In this document: in pieces, positions 57,786-64,000 of the stretch
Layout of the letters: each line of letters begins with the position of its first letter
How positions within the stretch are numbered: the stretch's first letter is position 1
Assembly (NCBI GenBank): GCA_026874595.1
Contig: CM049310.1
Span: forward strand, 67,224,056 to 67,288,055
Direction: 5' to 3'
Length of the DNA stretch: 64,000 bases
Source of the DNA: Sipunculus nudus
Taxonomy: Eukaryota; Annelida; Sipuncula; Golfingiida; Sipunculidae
Made by a program: the position numbers and the translations under genes
Notes under the pieces: model-generated
What the model was told of the DNA's origin: nothing
Database searches by the model: none
The model's input: only the letters and a program-made list of their open reading frames with translations

Positions 57786-59736
57786 ATCTGTTTGTATGGA
57801 TCTTTATCACGTGGATCAATATGTAGGGTCATGTGGATCTATTTGTGTAGACCAATATATAACGTGGATCTATTTGTATGGATCAATAACACGTGAATCT
57901 ATTTATATGGATCAATATCACGTGGATCTATTTGTATGGATCAATATCACGTGGATCTATTTGTATAGATCAATATCACGTGGATCTATTTGTATGGATC
58001 AATATCACGTGGATCTATTTGTATGGATCAATATCACGTGAATCTATTTGTATAGATCAATATCACGTGGATCTGTTTGTATGGATCAATATCACGTGGA
58101 TCTATTTGTATAGATCAATATCACGTGGATCTATTTGTATGGATCAATAACACGTGAATCTATTTTTATGGATCAATATCACGTGGATCTATTTGTATGG
58201 ATCAATATCACGTGGATCTATTTTTATAGATCAATATCACGTGGATCTATTTGTATAGATCAATATCACGTGGATCTATTTGTATAGATCAATATCACGT
58301 GGATGTATTTGTATAGATCAATATCACGTGGATCTATTTGTATAGATCAATATCACGTGGATATATTTGTATGGATCAATATCACGTGAATCTATTTGTA
58401 TAGATCAATATCACGTGGATCTATTTGTATGGATCAATATCACGTGGATCTATTTGTATAGATCAATATCACGTGGATCTATTTGTATGGATCAATATCA
58501 CGTGGATCTATTTGTATGGATCAATATCACGTGAATCTATTTGTATAGGTCAATATCACGTGGATCTATTTGTATGGATCAATATCACGTGGATCTATTT
58601 GTATAGATCAATATCACGTGGATATATTTGTATGGATCAATAACACGTGAATCCATTATATGGATCAATAACACGTGGATCTATTTGTATGGATCAATAT
58701 TACGTGGATCTATTTGTATGGATCAATATCACGTGAATCTATTTGTATAGATCAATATCACGTGGATCTATTTGTATGGATCAATATCACGTGGATCTAT
58801 TTGTATAGATCAATATCACGTGGATCTATTTGTATGGATCAATATCACGTGGATCTATTTGTATGGATCAATATCACGTGAATCTATTTGTATAGGTCAA
58901 TATCACGTGGATCTATTTGTATGGATCAATATCACGTGGATCTATTTGTATAGATCAATATCACGTGGATATATTTGTATGGATCAATAACACGTGAATC
59001 CATTATATGGATCAATAACACGTGGATCCATTTGTATGGATCAATAACACGTGGATCTATTTGTATGGATCAATATTACGTGGATCTATTTGTATAGATC
59101 AATATCACGTGGATCTATTTGTATGGATCAATATCACGTGGATCTATTTGTATGGATCAATATCACGTGGATCTATTTGTATGGATCAATATCACGTGGA
59201 TCTATTTGTATAGATCAATATCACGTGGATCTATTTGTATAGATCAATATCACGTGGATCTATTTGTATAGATCAATATCACGTGGATCTATTTGTATAG
59301 ATCAATATCACGTGGATCTATTTGTATAGATCAATATCACGTGGATCTATTTGTATGGATCAATATCACGTGGATCTATTTGTATAGATCAATATCACGT
59401 GGATCTATTTGTATGGATCAATATCACGTGGATCTATTTGTATAGATCAATATCACGTGGATCTATTTGTATAGATCAATATCACGTGGATCTATTTGTA
59501 TAGATCAGTATCACGTGGATCTATTTGTATAGATCAATATCACGTGGATCTATTTGTATAGATCAATATCACGTGGATCTATTTGTATGGATCAATATCA
59601 CGTGGATCTATTTGTATGGATCAATATCACGTGGATCTATTTGTATAGATCAATATCACGTGGATCTATTTGTATAGATCAATATCACGTGGATCTATTT
59701 GTATGGATCAATATCACGTAGATCTATTTGTGTGTG
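57786..59736 (+). repeat. 29-bp satellite centred on CACGTG (~67 copies)
   Basis: Unit: ATCAATATCACGTGGATCTA then TTTGTATGG (or TTTGTATAG). Every unit contains the palindrome CACGTG. Variation is mainly G/A at one position (TATGGATC/TATAGATC) and CACGTGG/CACGTGA. The 72-residue translations starting at 58425 and 58772 are identical, revealing a 347-bp duplication. Open frames over the array arise because the unit has few stops in the three + frames; a 29-bp period makes them cycle through all frames, giving a 29-residue peptide period. There is no start, splice or codon evidence of a gene. Confidence 0.97.
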
Positions 59737-59790
59737 ATAAATATACTTTGCTGGGTGGCATTGGTTAATGTATACGTGAGTAAGAACATA

Positions 59791-59952
59791 CAGCGAAACC
59801 TCGAAACAACCACCACCAACGGGACCTCGAGATGGTCTTTGAAGCGAAACATGATATAAAGATCAAAAAGAATTGGGACTGTGAGAAAAAAAATTGGTTG
59901 ATATTTTGAGGTGGCCGCTACACTGAGGTGTTCGTTAGACGAGGTTTCAATG
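59791..59952. mobile_element. pogo/Tigger-like MITE, second
   Basis: Left end CAGCGAAACCTCGAAACAAC. The right end reverse-complemented starts CATTGAAACCTCGTCTAACG. 162 bp. The preceding bases are TA and the following bases TG (one step from TA). Shares the AACCTCG core with the MITE at 11653 but differs otherwise, so it is a separate family. Confidence 0.6.
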
Positions 59953-59959
59953 TGCCTCC

Positions 59960-61380
59960 ATTTCGCCTTTTTCTGCATATTAACTTGACGTATTACAAGG
60001 ACACCAGAAGGTTGAACCTTACGGTGGTTGCTGTGTGTCATGGACGTTTAATTGCTCTAACTACCCTTCTGCTTGCTGTTTAGTTAATAACAGCATCTTA
60101 TTCTGTCGTGTTCAATACAACATTTCTCCGTGACCACACGTTCAGAGTGATAAACAAAAATAGAAATTCTCCGCAAGTGCTGCCCTGGGCAGAGCGAGCC
60201 GTGCTGGATTTATGAGGCGATATCATGTTCCTGAGGCTGTTATGGTCTTCCAGTAAGCAATCACACCGCTCCAAAACAAAAATCTCCACACAGATCAACA
60301 AAAACTCACATCTCAAGTAAACTTTTCTGACCTGCATTGTTTTATATTTAAATGGATGTGGCCACGGGGCAGATGCTTGCTCAAGCATGTCCACCCAGTG
60401 GCCCCTGATTATTTTTTCTGTGGCCTGCTGGACCTCTACCCCGGCTAGGTGCTGCCTGTCAGAATATATCCCAGATGAAACGGCCTGCGGTCATCCAGGC
60501 TCGCCTTAACTCTCAAGCCAGATGCTAAATAAGTCGGTAATATATCACCTAGATCAATACAACAATGATAAATGCTGGGTCGTTTTGCTTCCCCCCCCGC
60601 GCCACGGCATCATTGAAAAGTGGTTGAAGTGAAGTTACAATGTAATGGCACAGGCATAAGAAACGATAAGATCTGCTCAAGCCGCGTGTGAAATGAAGGC
60701 CTGGCCGCCTTCTGAAGCTGAACAGGCTAATATCGGGCAGTAATAGGATTTGTTAGAGCCGCTTGTAACTAATATCTTCTGAATGGAAGATTGGCATTTT
60801 GGGAGAAGGGACCCCCGATTGGCGCTGAGATGCAGTCACTAAACATAGCGGCCGAGGAGCAGTAAAGCAAACCTGTTCATTAAAAAAACGGCCCCCTGGC
60901 CCACAGTTTGTCATAAAATTGGACGACCATGTGCACTCTGCAGGCTTTGTCTGGGTAATTTCAAATAATTAACTATGTTATATTTGCCAGACATCGGTAG
61001 ATAGTGAGTTTTCACTGGGACTGGGCACATGGAACATATAAATAACGACATAATTATGGAGGTGTTTGCCTATATCAGTCAGAAGACTGGTGATGAGAGA
61101 ACATCCCGGTTGACAAAAATGTCCTCATTTACCATGCTACAATAATTTACTAGCAGTGTATTGCATAACCATAGCAACGCCGAGTGTAAACCACCCAGTT
61201 CATAATAAGTAACATTCTGCAACAATGTAAGGGTCTATAAATATCCATATAGGTGTCACTAGCCTTGAGGGTAAATTTATTTGACATTTTTGTTTGGCCA
61301 TAATTTCAAGATAATTCAAATATGACAACAAAGCATTATTTCTCTGAAAGTAGCCACAAAAGCCTTTTTTTTAGCTCAGC
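59960..61380. other. Mixed-complexity non-coding region
   Basis: 1.4 kb with balanced composition and almost no simple repeats, in contrast to the surroundings (for example AGAGCGAGCCGTGCTGGATT near 60190, GGCCGCCTTCTGAAGCTGAA near 60705, AAAACGGCCCCCTGGCCCAC near 60885). No exon with good splice sites is visible. It is the best candidate in the window for conserved non-coding sequence, but only comparison can show that. A C8 run lies at 60591. Confidence 0.35.
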
Positions 61381-61422
61381 TTATTGTAAGTCATCTGTCC
61401 AGTGGTCCGTCCGTTAAGAACC

Positions 61423-61925
61423 GTTAGACATAGAAACTTCTAACTCTACATCCAGGGAGGTCCTTAACAAATCTTCCTGGAAACCTGAAATTAGATCGTG
61501 GTGACCTATATTTTGTAAGCTACTTGCCAAAACATGATTTTGAGCACCCAAAGAGAATGCCACGGGGAAAAACATTATCTAAGCACCCTGAAATGGGCAC
61601 AAATTGTATTTATTCGGCCTAGAATCTTCTAAAGTTGCATCTAGGGGAATCACATGAAATATATTCTTTGAAACCTGAGTAAGGACACTGCGAGCTATGT
61701 GAAAGAACATGATTGGAGCATCCTATAAGTCAAACGGGCACGAATCGTCGGAGTTAGATGCAGAAACCTCTAACTTCTTTAACTTCACCTCTAAAAATCT
61801 AGGGAGTTCATGGTAAAATCTTCTGGTAAAATATTCTTGGAAACTTCAATTAGGGTCATTTTAACCTATGTGCTTAAGGAAAGAGGTGGGAAAAACATGA
61901 TTTTGAGCATTCCTGAAGTCAGATT
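61423..61925 (+). repeat. Three diverged ~180-bp tandem units
   Basis: GAAACCTGAAATTAG (61482), GAAACCTGAGTAAGG (61670) and GAAACTTCAATTAGG (61840), plus ACATGATTTTGAGCA (61533), ACATGATTGGAGCA (61708) and ACATGATTTTGAGCA (61908), recur in the same order. Spacing is 170-200 bp and identity perhaps 65-75 percent. Non-coding. Confidence 0.6.
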
Positions 61926-61929
61926 TCCC

Positions 61930-62448
61930 AATGTTCAAGGTAGGTAACAAATATTTAGCAACAGATCATAACATCAGTAATTAATGTATGCTTCGTCAAT
62001 CAGCCACGTACCATATACTACTACTTACATCAATGTTTATATGCTAATTAGTTGATACTGGGTGGATCACCGTAACAAAAGAGACTGGGTGGTGATCTGA
62101 GGGAATCGGATATATATTTTGTATAATACTTTAACACTGAGAGAGACAGCAAGGCTTCATTCCGTTGCCTCACTTGGGATGGTTTTCCTGGATTGTCGTG
62201 GTGTCTCCTCCTGTCAGGGCCCAGTCATGATGATAGTAGAACTTCACTTAAGTTTAAGAAAACTTTTATACATTTCCCTTAATTATATTTAGCAAGAAAC
62301 ATCCAAGTAAGAATAATTACAAATCACATACAGTCGAGGGTGATTCGAAACACATATTTGGCTTAACTGTGTAGAATATACCAGTAGTTCCAGTAGTTGT
62401 AAGTGAATGTGTCAGGGCCACGTTTCGTTAATGGCAGTTCGGAGTCTT

Positions 62449-62502
<54 letters not shown>

Positions 62503-63077
62503 GTATATCGGCTTTTCGCAGTTATAAACAAGTCAATGAGTAAAATTAATGTTTATACACAGTAGTCGGTGATTTCCAAAATTTTGCTCGATTTTCATTC
62601 TCTTTCAGGAATGGCACAAGTTAAACGACGAAGGGACCAACCGTATCCTTACTCGCATATTGTGGATTATCTTTATATTCATAGATTACCATTCCCCCCC
62701 CCCCCCCCCCCCCCCACCCTCCACACCCGAAAAAAAAGAAGAACATGTGCGTTGGTCAACGTCAACTGACTCACACGTCTGTTGGTTAAAACAGGTCTGA
62801 TGTAAATTATTCTCAGGTTTTATTCTGTAAATACACGGTATCAGTATTGTCATGAGAGACTAGCATCTGTACCGTATATTTCCCGGCGTTCCCAAAAGGG
62901 AGCATCTCTGAGTGCCTTCCACTTTAGCTACATTTTGTTCCACTCCGCCTGCGTGTCCTGTCGAGTCCCAGGAGAGTCCTACATCACAGACCACATATCT
63001 TGCCGGTGTTTGCGGACTATCCAGATGTTTAATACATCTTACTTACTGTCAACCTCAGGCTTATTTTTGGATCTGAA

Positions 63078-63122
<45 letters not shown>

Positions 63123-63513
63123 AGTGCTTTTAAAAGATTTTGAATTTACGTCATGTCATTCTTGTAAATATCAAGGTGAAACTTAGAAAAAAGATTAACA
63201 TCATTTTAAAGGATTACAAAGCCAAGGTGTTCTCATCAGCTCTTCTGAGACTTTTAAGACCAAATGTCACAGTACTTAAAAGAGAGTATATTACGAAAAT
63301 GGGCTTTTTCATCTTTTAATATACTGAAATATAACTCAGTCACCAAAATGCTTGACTGTAAACCTGGTAAAGTTTGAACTTTCTTGCAGCATCTATATGC
63401 CATGAATATTTTATCCAGCCTCTTCATCACAGGTTTTCAAGCCCAAATCTTGTAACGAAGTAATTTCTGATGTTCTTTCCAGTTTAATGGAGGTTTATAA
63501 GGATATAGGACTA
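61930..63513. other. No gene seen; simple repeats
   Basis: Contains (TA)n at 62454-62502, a C22 run at 62694-62715 and (TA)n at 63084-63119. An acceptor-like TTCTCTTTCAG precedes two open frames at 62608, but they run into the C-run and have no support. Confidence 0.4.
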
Positions 63514-63550
63514 CAGCTAACAGTTATATGCAATATATAACTGTTAGCTG
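63514..63550. repeat. Perfect 16-bp-arm hairpin
   Basis: CAGCTAACAGTTATAT (63514-63529), a five-base loop GCAAT, then ATATAACTGTTAGCTG (63535-63550). A perfect inverted repeat able to form a compact stem-loop in DNA or RNA. Too short for an animal pre-miRNA. It could be a MITE relic, a processing signal or chance. Confidence 0.85.
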
Positions 63551-64000
63551 TTTCTGAATCAATTGAAATTATTTTAAACTAGAGAGAAAATAGAAATAAA
63601 TGTAATGATGTTTAACGCAGGTTGCTTATGATCTGATGTTTCTTATGTCAGTTTTATCTGACGTCACCTTTCTGATCATTCAGTTTTGTTCATTCTTGTA
63701 GCTTTTCTTGGTTTCCTGAGGATCATACTACTCCCCTATACATACGTATGCCCCCCACCTTCAGGATTCCATATTTTATTAATTTGTTCTTCTGAATTTT
63801 GTTGCTGTCTTTCATACTTAATACGGCCTTCCATCCACAATTTCACCGTGGATGTAACCAGATATAATTTTTATCAAGAGCTGACCCCTTTCCTTTATTC
63901 TCTCACAGTAATCCCTGCACTCTTTTGTTCAAGAGGACCCAAGCATAACAAGTGACTGGATACGCCCCTTGGTCAATGGACTGTATGACCAAAGGATGCA
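63551..64000. other. No recognised gene
   Basis: An 89-residue + strand frame (63686-63955) is hydrophobic and Cys-rich at its centre but shows no known domain. Confidence 0.35.

Noticed and set aside
57796-59242. Several open frames of 63-85 residues over the 29-bp array (repeated Ile-Thr-Trp-Ile-Tyr and Ser-Arg-Gly-Ser patterns), looking like a repetitive protein.
   Set aside because: The 29-bp period passes through all three frames, the TAGATC unit variant introduces stops, and no start, splice or codon-bias evidence supports translation.
62569-62769. Exon-like TTCTCTTTCAG followed by open frames (MAQVKRRRDQPYPYSHIVDY).
   Set aside because: Two frames are open at once, both run into a 22-base C homopolymer, and there is no donor or stop in a sensible position.

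Overview
The window looks like non-coding, repeat-dominated DNA from an animal nuclear genome, most likely a marine invertebrate and plausibly a mollusc. The base composition is AT-rich. There are no dense bacterial-type genes or operons. The coding traces are Ty3/gypsy, Helitron, LINE and PIF/Harbinger transposon fragments broken by stops and frameshifts, plus a few short candidate exons with consensus-like splice sites. The taxonomic call is an inference from the mix of repeats, not from a recognised marker gene.

Layout. 1-2.0 kb: a gypsy reverse-transcriptase scrap directly followed by a decayed Helitron PIF1-type helicase and its downstream endonuclease domain (+ strand). 2.45-6.64 kb: a nearly complete but inactivated Ty3/gypsy element on the - strand (gag, zinc knuckle, protease, RT, RNase H, integrase). 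7.6-8.4 kb and 31.95-33.07 kb: two inverted copies of one unclassified interspersed repeat. 11.0-11.4 and 35.7-36.5 kb: two copies of a second repeat family with GC-rich ends and varying numbers of internal modules. 11.65 and 59.8 kb: two pogo/Tigger-like MITEs. 11.9-12.65 kb: a possible solo LTR. 16.6 and 57.5 kb: a direct pair of a 235-bp repeat. 21.77-24.63 kb: a 2.86-kb element with about 200-bp terminal inverted repeats built from an iterated motif. 25.1-27.1 kb: a CR1/jockey-like LINE (-). 52.2-55.9 kb: a 3.67-kb PIF/Harbinger element with matching ends, a decayed transposase and a nested MITE.

Tandem arrays take up about 12.5 kb: 34-bp units (18.7-19.1 and 20.3-20.8 kb), 52-bp units (29.6-31.1 kb), a different 52-bp unit (39.1-45.9 kb, about 132 copies), 41-bp units (47.1-48.5 kb) and 29-bp units centred on CACGTG (57.8-59.7 kb, about 67 copies). 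The large arrays show higher-order duplications (104 bp, 1772 bp, 2188 bp and 347 bp) and, in the longest, older variants kept at the edges.

Host-gene evidence is thin. A terminal coding exon at 33.8-34.2 kb (+) with a polyadenylation signal is the best case. A cysteine-rich terminal exon at 28.5-28.7 kb (-) has spacing like the prokineticin/astakine/colipase fold. Three short candidate first exons lie at 14.2, 50.7 and 56.1 kb (+). Mixed-complexity, non-repetitive stretches at 33.3, 38.4, 46.2 and 60-61 kb could be conserved non-coding DNA. I see no convincing previously undescribed biological system. The most unusual features are the satellite organisation, the iterated-TIR element and the perfect hairpins and palindromes.
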